Shown one piece after another: positions 8,360-16,674 of a stretch of DNA of 64,000 bases; the first letter of the stretch is position 1; each line of letters opens with the position of its first letter. The stretch spans positions 930,001-994,000 of the forward strand of contig JANJTC010000005.1 of assembly GCA_024711325.1 (NCBI GenBank). The letters run 5' to 3'. Below the pieces are notes generated by a model. That model was not told the DNA's origin and did not search any database. It worked only from the letters and a program-made list of their open reading frames with translations. Position numbers and translations under genes: made by a program. This DNA comes from Bacteriovoracaceae bacterium. GTDB lineage: Bacteria; Bdellovibrionota; Bacteriovoracia; Bacteriovoracales; Bacteriovoracaceae.

Positions 8360-9157
8360 GTGACTTGCTCTAATTTTGTCATGATCAGAAGCCTTGTATT
8401 TACTTTGTCTCTTATTCTTGGTCAATTTGCTTATGCTGACCTCGTTACCACTGAATTTTCTTCAGGGGGACATAGCTATAGGGCCGAAGGACTTTCTAAT
8501 TTTAAATATCCTTTCATCACGATTCATGAGGATACTCTTCTTCTGGTAACTCATGCCTCAACTTATTGGGATAATCAGAAAGTGACCTGGCCAGGCATTA
8601 ATCCATTGATTAAATTTTTCAAAGATAAGAATCTTCCTCTTAAGTATTTAGTTAGTCTTCATGAGAAATCCTTTCAATCTTCCCTGAGTTTTCCGGATAG
8701 AATTATTCAGGATGATTTTCATCCTTTTCAAGGTGATTCACATCGAATCATTCTTCGGGGAAAAAATTTGATTTTAACTGGCGGAAATTTCACTATCTGC
8801 GCATGTAATGCGGCCAGATCGATCATTGCTTTATCTGAAACAAGTGAAACACTAAATGTATATTTTGTTTTGGATGGTATTTATGAGGGACAACAGGGGA
8901 TAACTCGTACCTTATTTGATATCTCTGAAGAAAAAAATGACAATGGATTTATAAAATACTTAAGAAACTCGTTTTTCAATTCTGACGGACTTCCATGTAA
9001 AGATCCAAGTTTATTTGTGCTTGATCGTAGTTTTATTTATCGGATTTATCGTAATGGTAAATTTATTGGAAGTTATGGAAATGGCAGAACACCAGTTAAT
9101 TTCTTTTTTAAAAGCAGTCACGACATAATCAAAGTGCTCCAGTCCCAAAATTTCTAG
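8360..9157 (+). CDS. Secreted protein of unknown function
   Basis: A 265-residue protein (258 from the alternative start) with a signal peptide (SLVFTLSLILGQFAYA before Asp-Leu). The mature region is about 235 residues with no further membrane segment. A central segment GGNFTICACNAARSI has two closely spaced cysteines, and a third (LPCKDPS) lies near the end. The fold is not recognisable to me. The listed start is a GTG with AAGGGTGG upstream; the ATG at 8381 would remove seven residues and leave the signal peptide intact, so either may be used. A hairpin-rich leader precedes it. Confidence 0.55.
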   Translation: MTCSNFVMIRSLVFTLSLILGQFAYADLVTTEFSSGGHSYRAEGLSNFKYPFITIHEDTLLLVTHASTYWDNQKVTWPGINPLIKFFKDKNLPLKYLVSLHEKSFQSSLSFPDRIIQDDFHPFQGDSHRIILRGKNLILTGGNFTICACNAARSIIALSETSETLNVYFVLDGIYEGQQGITRTLFDISEEKNDNGFIKYLRNSFFNSDGLPCKDPSLFVLDRSFIYRIYRNGKFIGSYGNGRTPVNFFFKSSHDIIKVLQSQNF

Positions 9158-9329
9158 GCCATTCTGTATTAAGTGAGAATTATTAATCAGCTTTAACTGC
9201 ATTAGGTTTAAATGGTGTAACTCCCTGTAACTCGGGCGGGTTAAATAGTTGTTAATTAATTAAGAAAAACCGTAAAAAATACATGAAATATTTAAAATAT
9301 TAGTTTTTTATTAAAATTCGCGGTAAGAG

Positions 9330-9345
9330 AGTGATATTCATCACA
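9330..9345 (+). promoter_or_regulatory. Crp/Fnr-family-like operator
   Basis: AGTGA-TATTCA-TCACA fits the TGTGA-N6-TCACA Crp consensus with one mismatch. It ends 17 bp before the ATG of the repeat-protein gene, inside an AT-rich promoter region (about 9241-9325). That close position would suit repression or a downstream-overlapping site. Seen by eye only. Confidence 0.35.
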
Positions 9346-9362
9346 CTTTACGAGGATTTTTT

Positions 9363-11996
9363 ATGAAGTTTAAGGCTCCTTTGAGTTTCCTTTTGTCCGC
9401 ACTTGTTACTTTCACTCCCTTTGCTGGGGCCCAATCTCGGGGCAATTCAGGGAACGGAAATAACGGTAATGGTGTAGGAAATACGGGTTCAGGTAATCAG
9501 GGTAATACTTCATCCAATGGTAATGCTGGTGGAACAACAGGTTCTACTGCTGGCGGCGGTTCGAATGTCGGTAACACTGGCAATGGAAATAACGGTAATG
9601 GTGTAGGAAATACAGGTTCAGGTAATCAGGGTAATACTTCATCCAATGGTAATGCTGGTGGAACAACAGGTTCTACTACTGGCGGCGGTTCAAATAGTGG
9701 AGCAACTGGAGGCCATGCGGGTGGTAATAATGGTAACGGCGTAGGTAATACCGGTCCAGGAAATCAAGGAAACGATACTCAAAATGGGAATGCCGGTGGA
9801 ACTACAGGCGGAAACAACGGTGGATCTAACGGCGGCAACAACGGTGGATCAAACGGTGGCAACAACGGCGGGTCTACAGGCGGAGACAACGGCGGATCTA
9901 ACGGTGGCAACAACGGCGGATCTAACGGTGGCAACAACGGCGGATCTAACGGTGGCAACAACGGCGGATCTAACGGTGGCAACAACGGTGGATCTAACGG
10001 CGGCAACAACGGTGGATCTAACGGCGGCAACAACGGTGGATCTAACGGCGGTGACAATGGCGGATCTAACGGTGGTGACAATGGCGGATCTAACGGTGGT
10101 GACAATGGCGGAACAACCGGTGGTGACAATGGCGGAACAACCGGTGGTGACAATGGCGGAACAACCGGTGGTGACAATGGCGGAACAACTGGTGGTGACA
10201 ATGGCGGAACAACCGGTGGTGACGAAGGCGGAACAACCGGTGGTGACGAAGGCGGAACAAATGGTGGTGACGAAGGCGGAACAAATGGTGGTGACGAAGG
10301 CGGAGAGACTGGTGGCGAAGAAGGCGGAGACAACGTCGGCGAAGAAGATGAGACAGGTGAAGTTGTAGAGACTCAAGATTCATCTAAGCCGAAGAAAAAA
10401 GTTAAAGTTAGAGTTCTTCCATTAGTATTTGGTAACTATGATATTTTCAAAAAAGTGGTCAACCTAACAGCTGGAGAATTGCAAACTGCTAACACTCCGG
10501 TCATTTTAGATGATTTTAAAGCGGGATTCCAAGTCTCTCAAATGAAGTCTTATAACCTCGGTCTGGGAATTGCCCCTCAAGTCTATGTTGATAATGCTAC
10601 AGGCTTAATGGCCCTTTCAACAGGTGTCGTAGGTTTGGCGGCCACAAAAAATAGTCTTGTTCAGTTTGAAAGATTTATTGAAACTGAAGAAGAAGTGTCT
10701 CAAATGGCAAATCTTCCGATTCCATATAAGAAAAACCAGCTTGATTTATATAAAACTGGTGAGAGCGTTTACTTTGAGAATACAGGTGGAATGCTTTTCA
10801 TTGGTGGTGTAAGTGTTGCCGGTGTCTTTACTGGTGGATCAGTTGTTGCTGAGGGCGGGTTTAAAACTTTCGTAACCAAAACAGACCACAATAAAGTTTC
10901 TGTTCAAGTCGTTAAAACGAAGATCAACAATACCACTCTGTTTACAGGATTTACGGTGATCAAGTTAGACGCTGCTTCAAATAAACAATTGAACAGAGGT
11001 TTCTCATATAACTTTGACTTAAATTCTGATGCAGCGATTGATGCATATGAAAGACTTCTTGCTGGTAACGCTGTTCCAGCGCAAGAGCTTTCGGCCAGAG
11101 GTGCATTCACTGGTGTGGTTATTACAGATACCTTCAATAACTCACAGAATGTGAGAAGCAGAGGCCTTACGATTGGAATTCCAATGGTGTTTATCTACAA
11201 CTGGTCTACAGGTAAAACATATGGTCAGACAGAGACTCTATATCATGAGAATAATTCTAAGACTGATCTGAACTACGGAGTTTACTTCAAGGAACTTAAT
11301 GGTCGCTTCTTCCATAAACATAAAAAGCTGGTAAGAACTTTCTATTCAGGCAAGGCTTTGAATAAAACTTCAAAAGGATCTGTGATTTCTCAAGATCAAT
11401 TAGCAACTTACCTTTGGAGTTATGAAAACGATTCTTCTAAGAGTACGACATTCAAAAAAGCTCTTAAGACGTTCCAAAAAGATTTAGGTCTTAGAAGTGT
11501 ATTCAATCCTTCAATTAGTCCAAAAGAAATTCTGGGTTATATGAAACTAGAAGCACAAGTTGAAATTCCTGAAAGCTATACAAAGAGAATGATTAAAGCG
11601 ATCGATGCCGGCCTGGTAAGTGATGTTATGGTCAAACAGTCGGCCAACCTCATCAATGATTACTTCGCGAAGGGTGACTTAGATGAACTTTGTCTGAATG
11701 AAGATGATGAAGTCATTGCTCAAGGTCCAAGCTGTAAAGATAAATTGGCCCGTCAAACTAAGATCTCATTGAAAAAGATTAATTCAATCTTATCTCAAAT
11801 GAATAAATCAGCTAACGCTGCTGAATTCACAGCACTTCACGCTCTTGTTGGTAAAGAAGTGGTAAAAAACCAATTTGTGCTTGGTACCTTCTTCGCCATG
11901 GATTCTAAATGTGAACTTTCTTATAAAGTTAAATTAGAAGGCGAAAGATTAAGTCGAGTGATTAAAAAAGTTGCAGCAAACCCAGACTGTCGTTAA
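9363..11996 (+). CDS. Large exported protein with Gly/Asn-rich tandem repeats
   Basis: An 877-residue protein. The signal peptide ends at AGA-Gln (about residue 23). Residues 30-145 hold about three imperfect copies of a Gly/Asn/Thr/Ser unit of about 43 residues. Residues about 148-325 hold some 22 copies of an 8-residue unit that drifts from GGSNGGNN through GGTTGGDN to GGTNGGDE and GGETGGEE, so acidity rises along the array. A basic hinge (SKPKKKVKVRV) leads to a globular region of about 530 residues that I cannot assign; it ends in segments with Cys pairs. The likely role is a surface or secreted structural protein with a flexible stalk. A terminator follows the stop. Confidence 0.82.
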   Translation: MKFKAPLSFLLSALVTFTPFAGAQSRGNSGNGNNGNGVGNTGSGNQGNTSSNGNAGGTTGSTAGGGSNVGNTGNGNNGNGVGNTGSGNQGNTSSNGNAGGTTGSTTGGGSNSGATGGHAGGNNGNGVGNTGPGNQGNDTQNGNAGGTTGGNNGGSNGGNNGGSNGGNNGGSTGGDNGGSNGGNNGGSNGGNNGGSNGGNNGGSNGGNNGGSNGGNNGGSNGGNNGGSNGGDNGGSNGGDNGGSNGGDNGGTTGGDNGGTTGGDNGGTTGGDNGGTTGGDNGGTTGGDEGGTTGGDEGGTNGGDEGGTNGGDEGGETGGEEGGDNVGEEDETGEVVETQDSSKPKKKVKVRVLPLVFGNYDIFKKVVNLTAGELQTANTPVILDDFKAGFQVSQMKSYNLGLGIAPQVYVDNATGLMALSTGVVGLAATKNSLVQFERFIETEEEVSQMANLPIPYKKNQLDLYKTGESVYFENTGGMLFIGGVSVAGVFTGGSVVAEGGFKTFVTKTDHNKVSVQVVKTKINNTTLFTGFTVIKLDAASNKQLNRGFSYNFDLNSDAAIDAYERLLAGNAVPAQELSARGAFTGVVITDTFNNSQNVRSRGLTIGIPMVFIYNWSTGKTYGQTETLYHENNSKTDLNYGVYFKELNGRFFHKHKKLVRTFYSGKALNKTSKGSVISQDQLATYLWSYENDSSKSTTFKKALKTFQKDLGLRSVFNPSISPKEILGYMKLEAQVEIPESYTKRMIKAIDAGLVSDVMVKQSANLINDYFAKGDLDELCLNEDDEVIAQGPSCKDKLARQTKISLKKINSILSQMNKSANAAEFTALHALVGKEVVKNQFVLGTFFAMDSKCELSYKVKLEGERLSRVIKKVAANPDCR
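9452..9750 (+). repeat. Long imperfect tandem repeat within the Gly/Asn-rich gene
   Basis: Two near-identical copies of about 129 nt (43 codons) begin near 9456 and 9585, with GGAAATAACGGTAATGG recurring exactly 129 nt apart, and a diverged partial third copy begins near 9720. The copies differ mostly at synonymous or conservative positions, which points to in-frame duplication. Confidence 0.8.
9805..10335 (+). repeat. 24-nt tandem repeat encoding GGxxGGxx units
   Basis: About 22 in-frame copies of a 24-nt unit of the type GGATCTAACGGTGGCAACAA plus CGGC. Neighbouring copies are nearly identical in runs (GGATCTAAC runs, then GGAACAACC runs), which indicates recent local amplification. Such arrays usually vary in copy number between isolates and are prone to assembly error. 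Confidence 0.88.
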
Positions 11997-12003
11997 TTAA
12001 CAT

Positions 12004-12037
12004 GAGCGGGGAGGTGAAAACTTCCTCGCTCTTTTTT
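12004..12037 (+). terminator. Intrinsic terminator after the repeat-protein gene
   Basis: GAGCGGGGAGG pairs with CTTCCTCGCTC (two G-T pairs) around TGAAAA and is followed by a run of six T. It sits 8 bp after the stop codon and touches the 3' end of the convergent rarA gene. Confidence 0.82.
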
Positions 12038-13277
12038 AATTTCGTTTCGTTGTAAATTTCCACTGTTCTGAAAGTATCTTCTCTGACCCATTATTTTTAG
12101 GCCTATAAAAGTTCTCTGTGACATTTAGCGGGAGATAGCGCTGCGGAGTCCAGCCTTCTGGTTGTGAGTGAGGATACTTATAATTTTTCTTTTCGGGTGA
12201 GACGTTCGATAGATGCCCTGGAACTTCAATCGTTGGATTCTCTTTAACAAATTCGAGAGCGGCATTAATCGCCGCGTAAGCCGAATTTGATTTTGGTGAC
12301 ATGGCCATGAAAACAGTCGCGTGGGATAAAGTGATGCGGGCCTCTGGCATACCGATATGCTTAACCACGTAATGGGCATTACTGGTGACTTGTAATGCCT
12401 GTGAGTTGGCCAGCCCTACATCTTCACTGGCCAGGATCATGAGGCGTCTGGCAATGAATTCCGGATCTTCTCCCCCATCGAGCATGATTGCTAAATATAA
12501 AAGTGCTGCATCCGGGTCAGATCCGCGGATAGACTTAATAAAGGCGGAAATGACATCATAGTGACGATTAGCATTCCGGTCATATTGTCTGGCATGCTCA
12601 AATAGCTCTTTTAAAACTTGTTCTTTATTCTCTAGTTCGGTCTGGTTGAAAGCCGCCAGTCGAGCTAATTGATTGAGAGCAAAGCGGGCATCACCATTAG
12701 AGAGTTTTGCGAGATCTTCTCCAAAACTTTTAAGTTCTGGCCGTTTTAAATCCTCACAACCTCTTTCTAAAATTTGAATCAGATCTTCCACTTGAAGCTG
12801 TTTTAATTCAATCAGAGAAACTCTTGAGATAAGTGCTTTATTCAAAGAAGTGTGGGGATATTCAGTTGTGGCCCCAATGAATAAAAAATCGCCATTTTCC
12901 AGATAAGGAAGAAGAGCGTCCTGCTGTGATTTATTAAACCGATGAATCTCATCAATAAAGAGAATGGATTCTTTTCCAAATTCTCTTCGTCGATCGAGCA
13001 TTTCCTGAATGATTCTTTTAAGTTCAGGGATACCGCTGGTCACAGCACTAAAAACCGTTAATTCACGACCAATTTGACCTGCAAGGATGTGGGCCAGAGT
13101 CGTTTTGCCCGTGCCTGGAGGACCCCAAAAGATCACATGTCGTGGATGAGAGACTAATTTCTCTAATTGCGGGCGAATTTTTAGTTGCCCGAAAAAATCT
13201 TCGAGACTTCGGGGACGAAGTTTCGCCGCCAAGGGCACTTCATGCTGGTCATTTTGAGAGAAGGCATCTAATTGCAT
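12036..13277 (-). CDS. rarA: Replication-associated recombination protein A (AAA+ ATPase)
   Basis: A 413-residue MgsA/RarA/Mgs1-family clamp-loader-like AAA+ ATPase that acts at stalled replication forks with single-strand-binding protein. The N-terminus AAKLRPRSLEDFFGQ is typical. Walker A GPPGTGKT is at 52-59, Walker B LFIDEIHRF at about 106-113, sensor 1 IGATTEYP and a sensor-2 region follow. The C-terminal tetramerisation part contains the conserved SIRGSDPDAALLYLA and DVGLANSQAL stretches. The start is the ATG at 13277 preceded by AGAAG; a GTG 33 bp upstream extends the frame but lacks a ribosome site. Length fits the family (about 420-450). Confidence 0.94.
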   Translation of the reverse strand: MQLDAFSQNDQHEVPLAAKLRPRSLEDFFGQLKIRPQLEKLVSHPRHVIFWGPPGTGKTTLAHILAGQIGRELTVFSAVTSGIPELKRIIQEMLDRRREFGKESILFIDEIHRFNKSQQDALLPYLENGDFLFIGATTEYPHTSLNKALISRVSLIELKQLQVEDLIQILERGCEDLKRPELKSFGEDLAKLSNGDARFALNQLARLAAFNQTELENKEQVLKELFEHARQYDRNANRHYDVISAFIKSIRGSDPDAALLYLAIMLDGGEDPEFIARRLMILASEDVGLANSQALQVTSNAHYVVKHIGMPEARITLSHATVFMAMSPKSNSAYAAINAALEFVKENPTIEVPGHLSNVSPEKKNYKYPHSQPEGWTPQRYLPLNVTENFYRPKNNGSEKILSEQWKFTTKRN

Positions 13278-13321
13278 ATTTACTTCTAGCAAATAAAATG
13301 CATTTTGCACAGTGTCTAAGG

Positions 13322-13350
13322 TTGACGGGGTAGCGTTAAAAGGTTACCTT
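13322..13350 (+). promoter_or_regulatory. Candidate promoter for rpsU
   Basis: TTGACG (five of six to the -35 consensus) at 13322-13327 is followed by a 17-bp spacer and TACCTT at 13345-13350, a weak -10. The leader to the rpsU ATG would be about 57 nt. Tentative. Confidence 0.3.
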
Positions 13351-13413
13351 TTTGGTCTTTGAAAAATGAGCTGTTTCGGCTTTTCAATGTCATGCGGAAG
13401 GGGGTGTGTGAGC

Positions 13414-13629
13414 ATGTCTACAATTCAAATTACTATTGATGACAGATTTCCTGCAGAAAAAGCGATAAAGAAATTTAAACGTCTTTGTGATGCTTACGGT
13501 ATTGTTAAGGAATATCGCGCTCGTTCAGAGTACAAAAAACCTTCGATTAAGAAAGCTGAAAAGCTGGAGAACGCAGACAAGCGTCGTCGTAAAAACGACG
13601 TTCGCGGTCGTACTCGTACTAAGTACTAA
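13414..13629 (+). CDS. rpsU: Small-subunit ribosomal protein bS21
   Basis: A 71-residue, very basic protein matching bS21, which binds near the anti-Shine-Dalgarno end of 16S rRNA. It shows the family elements: an N-terminal acidic/hydrophobic strand (IQITIDDRFPAEKAIKKFKRLCDAYGI is the recognisable region, residues 4-30), then Lys/Arg-rich helices ending RRRKNDVRGRTRTKY. I chose the ATG at 13414 because it gives the family length and is preceded by GGAAGGGGGTG; an upstream extension adds a Cys-rich stretch not found in the family. It is monocistronic, with its own terminator. Confidence 0.92.
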   Translation: MSTIQITIDDRFPAEKAIKKFKRLCDAYGIVKEYRARSEYKKPSIKKAEKLENADKRRRKNDVRGRTRTKY

Positions 13630-13638
13630 TCAAAAAAG

Positions 13639-13666
13639 AGGCCTTCGCAAGAAGGCCTTTTTTTTT
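13639..13666 (+). terminator. Intrinsic terminator of rpsU
   Basis: AGGCCTTC and GAAGGCCT pair perfectly around a GCAA tetraloop and are followed by nine T. The run of A upstream on the other strand makes it usable for the convergent gene ending at 13668. Confidence 0.9.
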
Positions 13667-13667
13667 G

Positions 13668-14444
13668 TCAAAAATAGTACCTTAGAAGTGAATTCCAGCG
13701 ATTGTGCATGACTGCCAGATAGGGGCCCATACCTTCGGGTGTTTTCTTTCTCTTGGTTAAATTCATATTCAGAAGATTAATGGCAAAATTTAAAGAATCA
13801 ACATTTCGGTTGAGAAATTCATAATTCTTATTTTTAGAAATCTGGAGCTGCACCGGATGAACGAAGTTAAAAAAGAATTGCCTGAAATCTTCCCGGTAAG
13901 TAAATGGTATAAATTCAACCACTGCCAGCGAGAGTAGAGTATTTAGTTCATCAAGCTCTTTCAGGACAAAATACGTTTCACGTTTTTGTGGAATCTGGGC
14001 CCTTAAAAAGAAAGAAGCATTATCCAAGTAGGCCTTGGCCTCCTCTAATTCGGAATCAAACTGCGAAACCATTCTAAGCCCAGAAAGAGAATTAAGATAC
14101 AGGGAGGATGACATCTTTTGTTGGGCCATAACATTTAAAGAAAGCGACTTTATTTTGACTAATTTACGGCGCAAAGAATTCATAGTCTCTTCACACTTAG
14201 TCGTCAAAAGTCTTGGGCAACTTGCCCTCAGGGTCTCTTTATCTTCAGTTAAAGTGTCGAGTTCTTGAATCAGAGGAATGAGTTCTTTCGGGAAATCTGG
14301 AAACAAGGTAATCATTTGATAAAAATCACCTAAAATACCATTAAGCACAGGTCTAACCTTCACCATAAAGGTTTCTCGGCCAAGATTTTTTTGAGCAAAA
14401 GCAACAGGACTCATGATGAGGAGAAAAATAACCAGATACCGCAT
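13668..14444 (-). CDS. Secreted protein of unknown function, helical
   Basis: A 258-residue protein whose signal peptide (RYLVIFLLIMSPVAFA before Gln) is followed by a mostly helical sequence rich in Leu, Lys and Glu. There are no repeats and no membrane segment. Two cysteines (ASCPRLLTTKCEE) are nine residues apart and could form a disulphide. The ATG at 14444 gives a clean signal peptide and removes an overlap with the next gene, so I prefer it over the longer frame to 14480. It sits 7 bp from the upstream gene and is probably co-transcribed. Function unknown. Confidence 0.6.
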   Translation of the reverse strand: MRYLVIFLLIMSPVAFAQKNLGRETFMVKVRPVLNGILGDFYQMITLFPDFPKELIPLIQELDTLTEDKETLRASCPRLLTTKCEETMNSLRRKLVKIKSLSLNVMAQQKMSSSLYLNSLSGLRMVSQFDSELEEAKAYLDNASFFLRAQIPQKRETYFVLKELDELNTLLSLAVVEFIPFTYREDFRQFFFNFVHPVQLQISKNKNYEFLNRNVDSLNFAINLLNMNLTKRKKTPEGMGPYLAVMHNRWNSLLRYYF

Positions 14445-14451
14445 GGATCTA

Positions 14452-14985
14452 TTATGCCTTACTGATCTGGAAAAGATCAATCAGGTTTGATTTTTGCCAT
14501 AGAGTAGGAAAATTGAGCAGAAAACTATGCCCCTGGGGACGTAGGATGAAATGGACATTGCAACTAAAGTTTTCCCCTCGTTTCATTATGTCTAGGGGGA
14601 GTTCAGAGGTGTAGCAAATAAGTTTTTTTTCTTCCAGAAATGGGGCAGGACCTCTTAACAGTGCCATAAAGAGGTATATACCTCCCCCGCACGTTGAAAA
14701 GGTTAATAATTGATCTTTTTCCTGAGAAAGCTTTTCGACAAAATTCTCTGAGATTCTTTCAAATTCACGAGAATTGAAATAAGGATGCCGGAGAAATATT
14801 TTGCGGAGGTTTAAAGAGAATAATTTCTTTTCCCTATCATTTAATTCAAGGTAATCGAATTCTTTCATCAGAAGTTCTTCCATGGTGAATTCTTCGGGAA
14901 CTTTTAACTCGGCCTGAAAGTAGGGGTGGGTTCCATCCATGGTCTCTTTTAAAACTGTTAGTTTAAAAAAATCCTTCCAGTTCAA
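14452..14985 (-). CDS. Hypothetical cytoplasmic protein
   Basis: A 177-residue protein with no signal peptide or membrane helix. The N-terminal half is charged (EEFTMEELLMKEFDYLELNDREKKLF). The C-terminal half contains TFSTCGGGIYLFMALLRG and ends in an alternating hydrophobic region. I recognise no family. It is divergent from the type III polyketide synthase operon across a 145-bp gap and is followed closely by a secreted-protein gene. Nothing in the sequence ties it to the polyketide pathway beyond position. Confidence 0.55.
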   Translation of the reverse strand: MNWKDFFKLTVLKETMDGTHPYFQAELKVPEEFTMEELLMKEFDYLELNDREKKLFSLNLRKIFLRHPYFNSREFERISENFVEKLSQEKDQLLTFSTCGGGIYLFMALLRGPAPFLEEKKLICYTSELPLDIMKRGENFSCNVHFILRPQGHSFLLNFPTLWQKSNLIDLFQISKA

Positions 14986-15130
14986 AATTCACTCCTTGAA
15001 TCATGCAGCTTCATATCTTAATTCGGCTTTTTAAGAGCGAAAATTTAACGCTGTATCTTTGGAAACCTTAGGCCAAAATGTTTGAACCTTGTGTCGTTAA
15101 CCCTCTTAAAAGACATGGTAAAAGAGGGAC

Positions 15131-16234
15131 ATGATTAAGGAAATCTTCATCCATTCTTTTGAACAAGTTCTACCTGCGTATCACCTGGAGCAATCCCGGA
15201 TTGTTGAATGGATTTTAAAGTCACACCAAAGAGTCGCCTCACTCAAGAATGAGTGCCCTGATCCTCAGCAATTTACCAATGCCTTAAGGCGTTTTTGCCT
15301 CTCAGAAAAGTTCATTGAAAAGCGCTATTTTGAATGTGATGAATTGGATGAGAATTGGGAAGATCATGAAATCTATCGACTGGTGAAAGATTCTCCCGCA
15401 GGAGTAACCATAGATAAAAGAAATGAATTCTTCGGCAGGAATGTGCAGAAAGTATTATCCAAGTTATATGGAGAAAGGGCACCTGAGCACATAATTCATG
15501 TCACTTGTACTGGTTATATTTCTCCGAGTCCAGCCCAGGTTTATTTTAGCGCAAAAAAAGAGTCACCCGATATTACTCATACCTATCACATGGGATGTTA
15601 TGCTTCCTTGCCTGCGATTCGCATGGCGAAGGGACTTGTCCTGTCGGAAAGGAAGACGGTTGATATTGTTCATACTGAAATGTGCAGTCTTCATTTAAAT
15701 CCATCAATACATAGTCCTGAACAAATGGTGGTGCAAACCCTGTTTTCCGATGGGCATATTAAGTACTCTGTCGGCGAATCAAAGCGAGGATTTAATATAT
15801 TGGCCATCAAGGAAAAAATAATACCGGACTCCATAAAAGATATGACGTGGATACCTGGAGAAGTGGGAATGATGATGACTCTATCCCGTGAAGTCCCTAT
15901 TAAGATCAGGGATGCACTTCCGATTTTTGTTGATGAGTTATGTTCAGAGGCTGGGGTCAGAAAACAAGAGATTTTGGAGAGCGGTATCTTTGCCATACAT
16001 CCCGGAGGTCCTAAAATTATTGAGGCCGTTCAGAAAAAGCTGGAGCTTAAAGATGAGCAGGTTGAAATCAGTAAGAACATTTTGAAAACCCGAGGGAATA
16101 TGTCATCTGCCACTCTTCCGCATGTCTGGCAGGAGATAATGAATTCTCAATTGTCAGATGGAACCAAAATTCTCAGTCTGGCGTTTGGTCCTGGGCTCAC
16201 TATTTTTGGTTCGTTGTTCGAGGTGAAGAATTGA
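15131..16234 (+). CDS. Type III polyketide synthase (chalcone/stilbene synthase family)
   Basis: A 367-residue thiolase-fold homodimeric synthase that extends acyl-CoA starters with malonyl-CoA and cyclises the product, usually to pyrones, resorcinols or phloroglucinols. The catalytic triad is visible as Cys156 (YHMGCYAS), His290 (FAIHPGGPKII) and Asn323 (TRGNMSSAT). VTCTGYISPSPA and the C-terminal AFGPGLTIFGSLFE (GFGPG-type loop) are also typical. The ribosome site AGAGGGAC precedes the ATG. The stop overlaps the TTG start of the next gene by 4 bp, and a UbiG-like methyltransferase follows, so the product is probably a methylated phenolic or quinone lipid. The starter unit cannot be read from the sequence. 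Confidence 0.9.
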   Translation: MIKEIFIHSFEQVLPAYHLEQSRIVEWILKSHQRVASLKNECPDPQQFTNALRRFCLSEKFIEKRYFECDELDENWEDHEIYRLVKDSPAGVTIDKRNEFFGRNVQKVLSKLYGERAPEHIIHVTCTGYISPSPAQVYFSAKKESPDITHTYHMGCYASLPAIRMAKGLVLSERKTVDIVHTEMCSLHLNPSIHSPEQMVVQTLFSDGHIKYSVGESKRGFNILAIKEKIIPDSIKDMTWIPGEVGMMMTLSREVPIKIRDALPIFVDELCSEAGVRKQEILESGIFAIHPGGPKIIEAVQKKLELKDEQVEISKNILKTRGNMSSATLPHVWQEIMNSQLSDGTKILSLAFGPGLTIFGSLFEVKN

Positions 16235-16674
16235 GTGCACTTTATCTTCCATTTTTAATTCAAGGTTTTCTTATGGGCATGGATGAGAAGCTTCATCACC
16301 AGCGTGGTCTGGCCTTATGGGAAAGACTCGGACATCCACTGGATACGCTTACGGTTTTTGTAACACTCTCTTATATCGTGATTAATGACTACACTGAACA
16401 AGGTCAGATGGTTTACATCATGCTTTCCATCTTTTCCTGCTTGTTTATCACCAAAGACGAATTCATTCATACAAAAGTCTGTTCGGCCTTTGAGCACTGG
16501 CTTCATGCTGTTTTATTTATTCTTCACCCTATGATCTTTTTATGTGCAGGGATTCTTTGGAAGTATCAACCGCAAGATGAGTTTTTAAATTATTGGGCCA
16601 TTTTAACCGGCCTTTTTATGATGTATCAGATTTTTCGTTGGAGTATCCCATGGAAGGCCGTGCTGAAGAGATAG
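16231..16674 (+). CDS. Four-helix membrane protein in the type III PKS operon
   Basis: A 147-residue integral membrane protein. Helices lie at about residues 33-51, 58-74, 90-110 and 118-138, and conserved-looking polar motifs MDEKLHHQRGL and TKDEFIHTKVC occur between them. These His, Asp and Glu residues at membrane edges could bind metal, as in small membrane oxygenases, but that is speculation. The start is a TTG overlapping the synthase TGA stop (TTGA) with GAGGTG just upstream; an ATG at 16273 is an alternative. The end overlaps the methyltransferase by 25 bp. Its place between synthase and methyltransferase suggests it helps modify or hold a membrane-bound product. Confidence 0.7.
   Translation: MSALYLPFLIQGFLMGMDEKLHHQRGLALWERLGHPLDTLTVFVTLSYIVINDYTEQGQMVYIMLSIFSCLFITKDEFIHTKVCSAFEHWLHAVLFILHPMIFLCAGILWKYQPQDEFLNYWAILTGLFMMYQIFRWSIPWKAVLKR

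Noticed and set aside
9805-10335. Possible CRISPR array
   Set aside because: The units are contiguous 24-nt coding repeats without unique spacers, in frame within a gene.
9779-10376. Long reading frames on both strands across the Gly/Asn repeat (Pro-rich and Val/Thr-rich proteins)
   Set aside because: They are the other frames of a 24-nt repeat, which stays open in several frames by construction. Only the frame with a signal peptide and a following globular domain is credible.
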